From: Neostapfia colusana
Taxonomy: Eukaryota; Streptophyta; Magnoliopsida; Poales; Poaceae
Direction of reading: 5' to 3'
NCBI GenBank assembly: GCA_030760725.1
Contig: JASWHV010000012.1
Span: 79,248,968 to 79,312,967, forward strand
Length of the DNA: 64,000 nt
Numbering within the stretch: position 1 is the first letter of the stretch; each line of letters opens with the position of its first letter. The position numbers and the translations under genes are program-made. Shown piece by piece: positions 13,254-29,100 of this stretch. The notes under the pieces are model-generated. The model saw nothing but the letters and a program-made list of their open reading frames with translations. It made no database searches and was not told the origin of the DNA.

Positions 13254-15147
13254 ATGTCGTCCATGTCTGAGGCCGAGCAACCCTATCCACGTTGTTTGTC
13301 CCCAAGCATGGGAGACTACGGTGTCGGTACCCGCGATATGGGGTACCCCCGCGCACAGGGGAAAATGCCTAAGGATCTCGCCCTTCTCCGCAGGGAGAGC
13401 TCCGAAGGCGCCACGCGTCCAGCGGGGCCGGACCTCCCTGTCCTCAGAGGAGAGCTCCGGGCTCGCCACGTGGCCGACAGAAGCCGGACCTCCCCCTCCA
13501 CGGGGAGAGGTCCGAAGGTTCCACGTGTCCTGCGGGGCCGGACCCCCCTCTCCTCTGAGGAGGGCTTCGAGCTCGCCACATGTCCAGCAGAATAGCGTTG
13601 CCTGCCCCCGAGCGGTAGGCAGCGGGCGTAAAGACGCCCCATACCTTGCCCGTACAAGGTATTCAAGGCCCACGCCTTCCCAAGACGAGGAGACGCTGAG
13701 CACGCCTCTGTCAGGTGCCGTTGCGCCCTGTTGCATCACAGACTGGCGCGCGGTGTCAGAACCTGCCAGCCAATAAACACAACGACAAGACATCCCCTGC
13801 CGCCTCCGCCGTCATCAACCACTACGACTAGCGTGCGGCATGGGCAGGGCGGCAAGACGAAGACTCAGAAGCCTTCGCCAGAGACAACTACCAACATAAC
13901 TACGGATACGATAGTCGGCAGGCAATCTCCCCGGGACCACCTGTCGGGTCCCGGGCCCCCCTTGTAAGCCACACGAGCCTTGGACTATAAAAGGCTCGGG
14001 TAGGCGACGTTAGCAAGGGTTCGCACTCTAGCCATTTGCACCCTGGGTTCGCACTCCCGCAACTCATACGCTAGGCGTAACTCATCCTCAAGCTCAGGAC
14101 TCCGGTTCTAAGCAACAAGCAATACAGCGAGCTCCTCAGCTCGCCGTGGACGTAGGGTTTTACGCTCTGGCGGCCTGAACCACGTAAAACTCGCCGTGTC
14201 AAGCTCCTCCTTAACTCGTCCCCACGCTCAAGCTCTCCGCAAGTGACTAGCCCCTCCGAAAAAGAACCTCCGCGGGCTGCCCAGTGCAGGCCCGGGGGAA
14301 GTGTCGACCACACACTTCGACATACGGCATGGATGTTATTCATATGGAAGGTGAGGATGTCTACGAGGAAGAGGAAGGTCAAGATGATGCGTTTAATTTA
14401 AATGATGCAGGTATAGATAGCTTCTCCGTCGGTACGACCGCAGCCGCGCCTGCGTCATTTGGGCCTATCCCTAGCAATGAAGGTGGTCAAACATCTTCCA
14501 CAGCTACGGGTCGGAGAAGTCGAGCAGCATGTTGGCAACACTTTATTGTTGTTTCTGCCACATGCGAATACTGTAAAAAGTTTCTTTCTGCAGCATCTAG
14601 TAGCATCACGGGTCATTTGAATCGGTATTATGCTGGATCTATGAAGAAGCTTGCGTTACGAGAAGGTGGAGCAACACAAACTCAATTGAACTTCATAGCC
14701 AACGGCTCTGTATGTACTTGGGTCTAAATCTGAAAATTTATTTACCATTTCATTTATGTTGGTTTTCAGAATGATGTTGAGGTGGACCTCTTAGCGTGGT
14801 GGAAAGACAATGAACGTCAGTTTTCGGTGCTCTCTCAATTTGCGCATAATTTTCTACTTATTCCTATTTCAAGTGTGTCTTCCGAAACTATATTTAGCTC
14901 AGCTGGAAGGATAATAGGAGAAAGGAGGTGAGTAGATCGTCGATCATTTTTCTTTCAATATATGTTATAATGATTCAATGTTGATTTTGTTCGATCACTC
15001 TTGCAGGTCCTCTCTTACACCCAAGATGGTTGAGTGTCTCACATGCCTTAAGATTGGGAGGTCGCGGAATCTAGAGATCAACACCGTCTTGAGGATCCAG
15101 AAATTATGAAAGCGATGGAGGATCTTGAGCTAGATGAGTCTGAATGA
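13254..15147 (+). pseudogene. hAT transposase, BED finger joined to hATC domain, disrupted
   Basis: The ATG at 13254 opens a frame interrupted at 13322 by a solo LTR and resumed, still in frame, at 14328. It encodes an acidic stretch (EDVYEEEEGQDD) and a BED-type zinc finger (CEYCKK then HLNRYY, where the last metal ligand expected to be His is Tyr). A small intron (14712-14769, gtatgt to ttttcag) leads straight to the C-terminal dimerisation region (LLAWWKDNE, then IPISSVSSETIFSSAGR). A second intron is 14928-15006. The RNase H-like catalytic core between finger and dimerisation region is absent. After CLTCLK a one-base deletion near 15050 shifts the last 32 codons, which are readable in another frame to TGA at 15145. 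It cannot be an active transposase. Confidence 0.87.
13322..14322 (+). repeat. Solo LTR, 1001 bp, of the Tat-type family
   Basis: Begins TGTCGGTACC, ends CTTCGACA, and is flanked on both sides by tacgg (13317-13321 and 14323-14327). Its U3 carries GC-rich repeated modules and its TATA box is near 13986 (ctataaaagg). It clearly belongs to the same family as the LTR at 39138-40112, in the opposite orientation. Internal sequence is gone, so it is a solo LTR from LTR-LTR recombination. Confidence 0.93.
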
Positions 15148-15674
15148 TGTATTGTTGATTGTATGAACAAAAACTCAATCGAATTGTACTCTTTTCCTTA
15201 TCGGGGAAGCTCGCAATGAGTGTAAGGTTTTTAACGAGGCAGTTTGTAATGAACTTATCAATAAAATTATATCCCCCCATAAGAAAATTGGCTTGTGTTT
15301 GTTTTTTTTTTGTGCGTGTGCATGAAATTCTCAATAAATCTTGTAAATTATCCTCTTGTACACAGTTTTTATAATTTTTTCCACTTTATATTTTGTGATT
15401 TTTCTGCATTTTTTGCAATTTTTTTAAAAAAATTTCTGCATGTGCCACAATTTTCAAGTCGGGTCGGGCCGGGCACGGCACAACGTGCCCCGGGCCATGC
15501 CTTGGCCGTAGTTGTCGCAGTTCGGGCCGCCCTGCCCGGCACGAACTGGCCTGCCATGCTTTCGGGCCATGGACCAAACCGGCCCGAAGCACGACCGGAC
15601 CAAACCTGCTTGAAGCACGACCGGGTCGGACCGGGCCGGCCCGGCATGGCCCAAGTCCCACCACTATAGGTACG

Positions 15675-17079
15675 CCATGTATACGACATATCCATCTATC
15701 GAGAATTCGAGATGGTATCAACAAAGAGTGGTGAGAGGGGAGGTGGGGCATGTATCGAAAGAAGGAAGCCAACTGAAATGGAAACTGTAGTGTTCTAACA
15801 AGTGTTGCAACGTACCGCACTTCGCTCCATAATGATGACCTCAAGCGGAGAGAGGACTACGGAACGTGAACCCAGAGAGGGTGCCATTCCCCATGTGTTA
15901 GTAAAAAGACATGCACTGGCCCCTGATGTAACATTGGAGTTTGGACTCCCATCACACAGGCCATATGCTGCCAGTAGCAATAAACCTGCATGGGGGAGTC
16001 AAACTAGGGTCGTTGTGTCCTTGTGCGTGCGTTGTCTGCGGAATGGGCATGTAGGGCTGGCGCAATAAACCCAGACAACAAGGTCGCTGGATGCTGGACG
16101 ATAAGAGGACGATGGAATGTATGGGGAGCCACAACCGACACCGCCTCTGGAAGCAAAGGCCTAAGGATTACTGTTCATCTACTCAATCGATTCAGTTTTT
16201 AATTGATGACGTAGGAACTTCATCATATACAGATTAGACCAAGTAGTTGGGATTAATCTTGTGCCAAAAGAGGTGCTGGAGGTGCTGCAGCACCCACTCT
16301 GGCACAAGAATCCCATGCAAAGTCTAACACAATGCCAAGAATAAACCCAGAAAAGGACATGATATTTAGTCTATAAAGATGACCCAAATTGATATCAAGA
16401 GCCCAGCACCCCCTTGATTAGGTTTCTGGATCCGTCCTTGACTGAATAGAAATGAATTAAAACCGCTCCAGTACTGTTGCCCTCTTAGGGTTTCCACAAG
16501 CCTAAAATCAACTGCTAGGACCCGAGCAGATGGTCAAAGCACTGACAGTAACATGAAAACGAACAGACATTCATACCTTAAAATTAATTTGCTGGGAGCC
16601 AGAAGAGAATGGAGGAGAAATGCACTGCGTGGTGGTACAGGCTACAGTCACCGCGACTGTTCAGTTGTGATGGTGCAAGCCCAGCTACTGGAGTTATCAT
16701 CGATCGAAGACATTATTTATTGCTTTAAACTGGCTATGCCCCGGATCGCACAGCACAATCACATTTGGTTTTAATGAATGCTGCAGGTCTTTTGTTTTTA
16801 ACCTCCAACCAAATGATTCTTTTTTTAAAAAAATGCGTCAAAAAGCTGTGATGCGCAGCCAATTTTTTTTTTGAGGCAATACTGGAAGTATAGTCCTCCC
16901 TGGGTAGCAAAACATCGAGTTTCTCTCCGATTTCTGACTTCCTCAAAGCCTTTTGTGAGGAAAAGAAAATAACAAGGGATTCTGTCCGGGCTGTTTTCGT
17001 CCTACAAGAGGGAAGATGGAAAATGTCAAATATAATAAACAAAAAAGGTGGAAGAACGCTCATATAGTGCTAGCAACAA
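15675..17079. other. Intergenic, no gene recognised
   Basis: 1.4 kb without a convincing coding frame, RNA or repeat boundary. Short open frames here show no family motif. Confidence 0.55.
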
Positions 17080-18490
17080 ATGTAGTCAACAGATTCAAAG
17101 ATATTGCTAATTGTGAAATGGATAATGGGAAAATAGTTTGATTTTGGAAAGATGTATGGAATAATCGTCTTTCCAAATCTATACTCCTTTACACTTCAAA
17201 GGAAAATAACTGTTCATAATTTCCTTCTTGAAACACAACTGGAACAATTATTTTCTCTCCCATTATCAGCACAAGATTATGAGGAACTTCACAAGATTAA
17301 TCTTAGGTTACAAGATACGCATGTTCATGAAAGAGACTGTCGGGCTTATTTATGGGGCAAAAATATTCATCAAAGAAATTGTATAATATGCCCTCTCAAT
17401 TGATATCGCCACCACAACCTTTTATTCATCCCCAGAAGGCTAGATGCAATAACAAGTTGAAGGTTTTCTGCTGGCTGTTGTTAATGGATAGAATCAATAC
17501 AAGAAATATCTTTCGAAGAAAGAAACAAAAAGTGTTGAATAACAATTTCACTTGTGTGCTATGTATAGGTGGACAAATGGGTCGGGCCAATCGGGCCGGC
17601 CCGAAGCCTGGCAAAAATGGCCCGGCACGAACACGGACCGGCACAAAAAAAAACCGGGTCCTGGCCGGCATGAAGCCCAGTGCGGGCCATGCCCGGGCCT
17701 TAACCTGCGACACGTCGGGCTGGCCCGGCACAACTCGTTGAAGGTCGGCCCGGTGGTATGACCCGGTTAGCCCACGGGGCCCAGCCCGACACGACCCGTT
17801 TAAGCTCGTATAATATATTCTTTCAGTATTTTTAATGTATTCTAAAATAAACGGGCCACAGGCCGGCCTGGCTGGCATGGCCCATTTATGGCCCTACACA
17901 GCCCGAAACGCATAAAATAAACTCGAGCCGAGCCCGAGCCTTGACCTTCGACAAATGGGCCGGGCCGACACGACCTGATTCTTTTTCGGGACGTGCCGAG
18001 CCAAGGTTTTGCCAGACCGACACAGCCCGTTGGCCACCTATAGTGCTATGCAAAAAATGTACAGAAGCATCTATTTTTCAAATGTACATTTGCAGTCCAA
18101 GTGTGGAAATAGATTGGCATCAATTGGAATCTCGGTTGCCCTTCTTTGACATGATCAAACATACTAAGAATCTAAGATGGAATTCAAGAGCATTTTCTTT
18201 ATGGAAAGTATGATAATCGGTTGTTGGACTATCTGGCTTTAAAGAAATAACAAAATCTTCAATAACAAAGCTCCCAATATCAATGATTGTCGGCATATGT
18301 ATAAGAAGGAATGCAGATTGCAAGCTTTTTGATTTAGAGAAGATAAAAAAATATCTTGGGAATGTTGGATTGGTAACCTCTTGTAAATCAAATTAAAACT
18401 GGCCATGTTGCCATCAATGTACAGTTCTATTTTTAGTAATATTTAACAGTAGGATCTTCATGTTGTTCTTTCTTGTTAAAAAAAACAAAT
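17080..18490 (+). pseudogene. L1-type LINE remnant, 3' end of the RT protein
   Basis: Broken frames keep marks of the region after plant L1 reverse transcriptase: a NGKIV..FWKDVW segment near 17125-17160, then a zinc-binding zf-RVT-like segment (FCWLLLMDRINTRNIF near 17465, CVLC near 17555, HLFFKC..VQVW near 18070), then W.IW..RNNKIFNN near 18215-18260. A run of A near 18478 may be the poly-A tail. Several stops and a hAT MITE interrupt it. The 5' end was not found. Confidence 0.7.
17564..18042. mobile_element. Non-autonomous hAT MITE, 479 bp
   Basis: Termini TATAGGTGGACAA and TTGGCCACCTATA are near-perfect inverted repeats. The flanking 8-mers gtgctatg (17556-17563 and 18043-18050) are identical. 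The interior is full of GGCCCG-type subterminal repeats and has no transposase. Removing it with one TSD copy restores the CxxC pair of the LINE zinc-binding domain. Confidence 0.93.
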
Positions 18491-19876
18491 GTAATCAATC
18501 AACTTGACATTTGGTTGGAGCCACCATGGATATGTCCGGAGTATCCCTCGCCCAACAATTAAAGTGAATATAGACATACAACCTCTACTGGGGGCCACTG
18601 CAGATCCCACATATTGGTCTCTTTCGGCGATCCTTATTTGTAATGATATAATATATTCATGTGTAATGTATAATCTTATTACCTCACACGTTTCGCCGAA
18701 ACATTCAAGCAAGAAAACCCAAGAATATAATCAAAGTTTCATACCACAAGGACGAAGCGGAAAAAAGATGTCATAATAGTTTAACTAAGTGACTCCTCAT
18801 TGAGAAAACGAAATTCTGCAGTGCAAGGCAGTACATCTACATTAACACAAATTCTATGTGCAGTGGCAAAGCGAGAACCGGAAAAGGTTGGTACACTAGC
18901 TGAAAAAATTATCCTAAAATACACACATGGTAAGCTAAGCCTATTAATACTGAAATTACTATCTTCCCCGGTTGTTCTGCAACATTATAGCTCAATTTAG
19001 CCTCACCCTGTCAGTGTGGTAGACAGACGTGTCTAACCAAGTTTGGGGCTACCCAAATTTATAACGAACTGAACTAGTGCATATACAATATGTTATATAT
19101 AGCTCAGATCGAGCTTTCAAGTTCAACTGAGTATTCATTTGACTCAGTTGCCCAGATAAAAAGTATTTAACATAGAGAATTAAACATTCAAAAGTGTATT
19201 TGTTTTTCAATAATGTTGCCAAGAGAGTATATAGTTTCGTGAACTTTAAGCATAAATATACCTTTGGCTCCTGTTTGGTCCCGCCAAAAGGCTGTCATTT
19301 TCTGGAGCGCGTACACACAAGCAACCCTGGCGTCTCCCTGGTTGTCACATCCTCTTCTCCCCCAACACGCTGCGAACAAATCTCTCTATTGCCCCATCTG
19401 TATTTATACCCATCTAATCACCAACTTTCTCATCTGTCTCAGGCCCTCCCTTTAATTCCAAAACCTAACCAAGACAAGTTGGCAAAACAATAAACCAAAG
19501 GATATATGCCTAATTTATCTATGTTGATATCTTGAGTGAAGAGTAGCGAGAAATAAGAGAGAAACCAGGGGTTCCAAAGTAGTAGAATAGAAACAAAAAA
19601 AAGAGGCAACAACATCAACTGATTGGTTTGTTTTTCTCACATGCTTTGAAATTTATGTGAAGGATACATAGCATAAATTTGAGAGGTGTTACCAAAAGAA
19701 AGATTTACAACACCGTTGTATAAAAAAAATTTCACACACAACAAAACACAAGCAGAAACAAACCCTCCCAAGAATACCAAGAACCTTAGCTTCCTACGCA
19801 GCTAAGCTTTTGCCCGTCCCATCCCTTATTGCGCTATCGCAAGCAAGACGCGGCGAAGGGAGGGGCGGCTGCATCT
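18491..19876 (+). promoter_or_regulatory. Intergenic DNA and presumed KANADI promoter/5'UTR
   Basis: No gene recognised. The last few hundred bases before the ATG at 19877 should hold the promoter and leader of the KANADI gene. I could not place a TATA box or start site with confidence. Confidence 0.4.
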
Positions 19877-23799
<3,923 letters not shown>

Positions 23800-24995
23800 C
23801 AGCGTGCTAACTAGATCTATGAAGTGAACATTGGTCCTACAAGCCAAGAATTTGGCAATGTGTGATGAACCAAAAAAAGATGTGGGCTCTTTTTCCTTCT
23901 GTTTCCTTGGCTTTTGTTTAACTTTTTGTTTATCGGGGGGATGGAAAGATAGCAGTTTGATCATGAGGGCGAGCTAAAGTGGGATCTTAAGTTATGTCCA
24001 TCTCAAAAGTTGGTCTAACTGGGAGAATGTATCATGTTGTTCCATATGAAAGGGGAAAAGAAAATCTAACCAGATGATAGATTCATGATGATTTTTCCGT
24101 TTTGGTTACGCATGTCCATAATGATTTTCTCTTTTATTTTTTGGTTTTATAATAATATGAACCACGTACCATGGACAATTTACTGAAATCAGTCATTTTT
24201 AGTTATTTTCATCTGTGTTAATCTTTAAGCTGCAATCACCAAACATTTACAGAATATACCCTTTCAGCCCCCAGCTCAAGACAAAATCGGCTCCAGACGG
24301 TGAACAGTAGGTTTGTGTTAGAAAAACATAGAACAATATGTAAGATAACATATGAGTATCACATACTTATCTAATTTTCACGATGGCAGCAAGATGGTAA
24401 AGGGTGCTGGACAAAGAAGCTAGAAAAAAGGTGCAAAAAGAAGCAGCACAACCCAATCATAAAGCAATGGATTGCAAAATCATTTTAGCAGTGGTCCATG
24501 TTTCCCTGTTCCATCACCCCCCATCAGTGCAGTCAGTTGTTCATGTTCAGCAGTACACACACAGAGAGAGAGAGAGAGAGGGGAAGGCAAAAAAGCAAGC
24601 AACAGCACAAAGGAAATAAAGGCATGTTCGTGTAACATCTGTGTGATGTTACTGTGCCCAGTTGAATGTCTTGTCTGATCCGTCTCTTTCTCTCTTTTCC
24701 GCCCTGCCTGCCTGCGCTCCATGACACGGCCATTCATTTGCGTGGGGCCTTCTGAACCCGGGCAGATGAGATGAGTAGGTGCATGTATAGGCAGCACACG
24801 TGTTGGACCACCGCGTAGCCCTGTGGTGCCCGTCCATTGACTGTGTGTGTCACCTGCGTTCATATTTGTTCACGGTCAATTCAAAAGGTTGTGTGAACCT
24901 AAAATTTCCATTCGAAAGGTTGTGTGTGACCTGCGTTCATCTTGTTCATGGGCATGCTCTTGAAAACAAAAAGTTTGGTCTTCATAGTTCAGTAT
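23800..24995. other. KANADI 3' flank and intergenic DNA
   Basis: The first roughly 250 bp after the stop are probably 3'UTR; no certain poly-A signal was placed. A short (AC)n(AG)n microsatellite lies at 24551-24583. No gene recognised. Confidence 0.5.
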
Positions 24996-25513
24996 TAGAG
25001 ATGGCAAAGTGGATATTTGTTTTTATCTACTCGTACCCGTTAGACAATCCATACATAAATCCGAATCTGTTATTCGCAATAGGTAAGAAAAGTTATCCTT
25101 ACCCGCTACCGTGGATATTTTTTATCCGTGGGTATACCTATTACCCGTTCTTCAAGCTTTGCTCATGTAAATAGTCTAATTAAGTAACAAATATTCATGA
25201 TCAAATAGTGACGAAAAATATATAATCTTGCTAGCTCTAAATATTAAGAAATTAATGTCTAAATAAATAATTTTTTCTATTATAATATAAATTTCATTTA
25301 TTATTAATCCACATGTTACATGGAACCCACATGTTAGTATTCAGTTATGGGTAAGCGTATATAAGTATGGTGTTTTCTCACCTGATAAACATTATCCATT
25401 GGGTTTTATCTGTTACCCGAACCCGTACCCGCGGGTATAAATTACTACCAAACCCGTACCCATCGGATCGGATATCCGTGGGCATGTGGGTAATGGATAT
25501 ATTGTCATCTCTG
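24996..25513. mobile_element. hAT-like MITE
   Basis: Termini tagagatggcaa and ttgtcatctctga are imperfect inverted repeats. The inside carries many tacccg/cgggta motifs in both orientations near the ends, as in hAT-type MITEs. No clean 8-bp TSD was found, so the exact ends are uncertain. Confidence 0.6.
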
Positions 25514-26154
25514 AATCATCATCTCACTTTTTTTGTTGGCCTGTTTTGACACTGGGCACGAATTGAACACCTCAGTCATCTCATTGTTAAGGCAGGCCTC
25601 ACACTCATCTTCTTTTTTTGGGATTCCCCACACCCATCCTGGCATATAAATATTGCTTCTATGCATGTTTCTTTTTATTTGACAATGAGGCTTAGAATTT
25701 AGAACCGTGAAAAATTCTAATTTTACCCTCTTGTCCTAGACCTGATAACAGGTCAAAAAATAAACTAATGATGAGCAGGGTCGGACCAGATTAGGATTCA
25801 ATCAAATTTGTATTCAACGTTTAGCATAACATAATGGGAGCTTACATAAATTATGAAAGTGTATGTGGGCTGAAGCCCTTTACACCCTCTGGAGGTCTTG
25901 AAAATAAGAATTTTTCATCTCGCGGCGGCTGGGCTGGGCTGAAATCCAGATGCTTGAATTCCAGAATTTTTGTGCGCCCTGATAGGCGGCCCGGCCCAAG
26001 CGGATCCATCTCCCACCCGACCGGCACCTCTCTCGCCTGCGCACACCGCAAAGCGCAACCGACGCCCGAGTCGCGCAATCAACCAGTCCACGCCGCCGCC
26101 GGGCTCCGCTGCCTTCTCCTTTCCCCTGCCGCCGCCGCGGTCCTAGCCCGCCGG
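25514..26154. other. Intergenic and former CCZ1 upstream region
   Basis: No gene recognised. GC rises from about 25920 toward the old CCZ1 start codon. Confidence 0.5.
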
Positions 26155-29100
26155 ATGGGGCTCACGTAGGCAGCCGCCGGCGACGGGGCGCAGCTGTGCG
26201 TGTTCGACCTCCGGAGGGGGCAGCAGGAGGGCCAGGAGCTCGACAAGATCCTCTTCTTCCACCCCGCCGAGTGCCCCATCCTGCTCCAGCTCTCCGTCAT
26301 CGGCCTCTGCGAGGGGATCGTCACCTTCACAAGGTCGCCCTCGCTCTCGCTGGAGCTCTTGTCTCGTAGTTTGCCACAAAATTGAACCTCTGTACTTGTT
26401 CTTTTCTCGCCAATTATTACTACTAGTTCACAATATTGTAGCGTCTGGTGCTTGTCAACCTTGTTGCTCAACTTAGTTCGGGGTAAATTTTGCACACAAC
26501 TTCGCTGAGAAGTTACAAGAGTTCCCAAGTCTTGAATTGCTGAGCTCAAGATGTGAATTCTGTAGAATATATGTGTACAGATGGGGCATGAGACCCACCT
26601 TAGATTTCTAGCAAGAAGGAACATAGAACCATTTCTTGACTTGACTGAAAGGTTCAATGATCTCGTCTGCACCTCTTTGAGTGTAGCAATCAAAGCACCA
26701 CATACTGATTCAATCAATACATCATACTCTTAATTTCTGACATTTGTGCATTGGTTTATTTCTTTTGAATTCATATATTCTAGAATATCACTAAGACAAC
26801 CACAAACATCTGTTAATGACTACACAAACTACATTGTTCTAGTTCATATATGTTTGGTTAGATTACGTCTTCTATTTAGTATTTGCTAGCTGTAACATTC
26901 ATTCAAACATTCTTCGGGTCTTTGCTTATGCTGATTTATTTATATTGCCTAGTTCCACTGGATCTAGTTATCTTACCTCTCAAATGCTAGTCATGTGCAA
27001 AATATTTTCTCCTGAAGAGGATTGTGAGGTTATTGAATCAGAGAAACACTTCCATGTATTTTACCAAGCCGAACCAGATATTTGGATGGTTCTGGTGATG
27101 TCTCGCCACTATATTAATAGACTCTCTTTAAGTTTTTATATGCATTCAGGTGTGTTTGCTGCTTCTTTTGGCTTGCCACTATTCATGCATAATGTTCTAT
27201 ATCTGCCTTGTGAATAAGTATGCTTCTGGGTAGACTGCTATTTTATCTACATCGGATATTTGTTACATGCTAGTTCATATAGAGAACATACTGACTACCT
27301 GATCCCTGTCGTCCTTGAAATTTCTTGTCACAAAGCCTGATGATATTCATCTTTTGGAGTTATAGACAAATTTTTCTGTGCTGTCCGATAACCTTCCCTG
27401 CATAGTCATTTGATAAAATGATGCCATTGCAGACATAGCTAGCCTTCTTCATGTTCACAGTGCCAGTTTTCAGAACTGCATGAAGCTTTTTTGTGAAGAG
27501 ATTTGATCTTGAACTGATAAAAATAGGACTTCTTTCACGATTTATGTTCAGCAGCATAAGTTGATTGATTGTATCGTCTTATACTGTTGAATAATTAGCA
27601 TGCAATTTGATATGTAGGTGGTGGAGAAAACCAAGGACAATGAACCAACTTGGTGGTGTGGCGCGTTACAGGGGATTCTTAAAGAGGTCCATTCACTTTT
27701 CGCAATGTTTCATTGTCCGATCCAAACTTTACTTGACAGAGCCCAGTGCCAAGCTTGCTCGTGGCCACCTCCACACATTTCTCAGATTATTTGAGCGGTG
27801 GGTCTAGTTTCCATTAAATTTTATGTCTGTCTGGATCATGTTCACTGTTTCATGATTTCATGCAACTTGCTATGCTACAATAGGACAAGCAAACTTGTCC
27901 CCCGTTGAAACAAAATTTACCTTTATTTTTGGTGTCTTGGAACAGATTTTACAGTTGGTAAAAAGCTAGAATTGCCAACCTTCCGTGACAGCCTAAAGGA
28001 ATGGGGGACCGTCCAAATGCTAAGAGTATCATGGGAAGTGGCACTTGAAGTTCAGGTAGGCTGTATGTCTTTTTTTAGGAAAAGCTGTATGTCTTTTGCA
28101 AGGTTCCACAAGGCGTTAGGCGCTAGGCATGCGGTGACCCTCCACCTAGAGCTTAGGCAGCGCCTAGGCGTCCAAGGCGTTGCCTAGGCGTTATATAATA
28201 TAGCAATAATTTGTTTTAAAAATATAGAATTATATGCATATTTTATAATATTGTGGGCTGATTTTATTCGGCCCACTTCCACTCCCTTCTCTCTCTTTCC
28301 CACAGACAGCCCAGCCCAATCTTCACTCTTCATTTACACAGGCTAGCCCATTCCCCAATATCCACGCCACTTCAAAAGCCTTCCGTCACCCTCCTCCCCT
28401 CCTCCTCTTTTGATGCGCCCGCCAGATGTGCCACCGCTCCCCTCCGCCTGCCGCGCGCGACTGCGAGATGCGCCACCCTCCCCCTTCTCTTCCGAGGCGA
28501 GATGCGCCGCTGCTGCCTCCCCCCCCCCCCCCTTTTCACGCGACTGGGACCTACGCCGCCTCCACCTCTTCCTGTGTCGCGCAGCTGCCCCTTCCTCGGG
28601 CGGTCGCCCCCCCACCCCCACCCTAGCGCCTTGCGCCCGCCTACCCCCTGAGGCGAGGCGGAGAGGTCGCGCGGAGCGCTTCAGCGCGCCTAGGCGGCCG
28701 CCTCACAACGCCTTTCTGAACGCTGGTCTTTTGTTAAGAAAGTTCAGTACAAACACAATCATCTCTTACTTCCCTGATCAGTTAAAAGCATGTCTATGTA
28801 AGTAGAATTACGCTTTCTGGGGAAAATCTCTCATAACCAATTTAGTCTTCAACATTTATGCTAGCGTCATACAGTAGTGTGCAAATGTCATTGTTGTGTA
28901 TAATCTAGATTCATATTGATTGCAAATTGCGATAGTTGCATATGTTTATTTTTCATTCCAACCACTGCCACCAGTACGACCTCCCCGTAACTGGTACTTC
29001 TGTTGGAATTTATTTTCTTTGGCTAGTTTGTGGCTGTGCCATTCCCTTATCATTAAGGACAATTTTCTTTTATCTGTTTCTGCAGGATGATACTTTAAAT

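Larger units (their letters stand above)
12502..15666 (+). mobile_element. hAT transposon, internally deleted, carrying a solo LTR
   Basis: Terminal inverted repeats are TAGTGGTGGGAC at the left end and GTCCCACCACTA at the right end. The flanking 8-mers tacgtacc and taggtacg match at 6 of 8 positions, fitting an aged hAT 8-bp TSD. Both ends carry dense GGCCCG/CGGGCC subterminal repeats (12520-12725 and 15460-15655), typical of hAT elements. A broken transposase gene lies inside. Confidence 0.88.

Noticed and set aside
12957..13793. A 278-codon minus-strand open frame and a 305-codon plus-strand frame
   Set aside because: Both cross the edge of the solo LTR in GC-rich DNA and match no family.
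19829..19876. An upstream extension of the KANADI reading frame
   Set aside because: It would need a non-ATG start. The conserved N-terminal motif begins just after the ATG at 19877.
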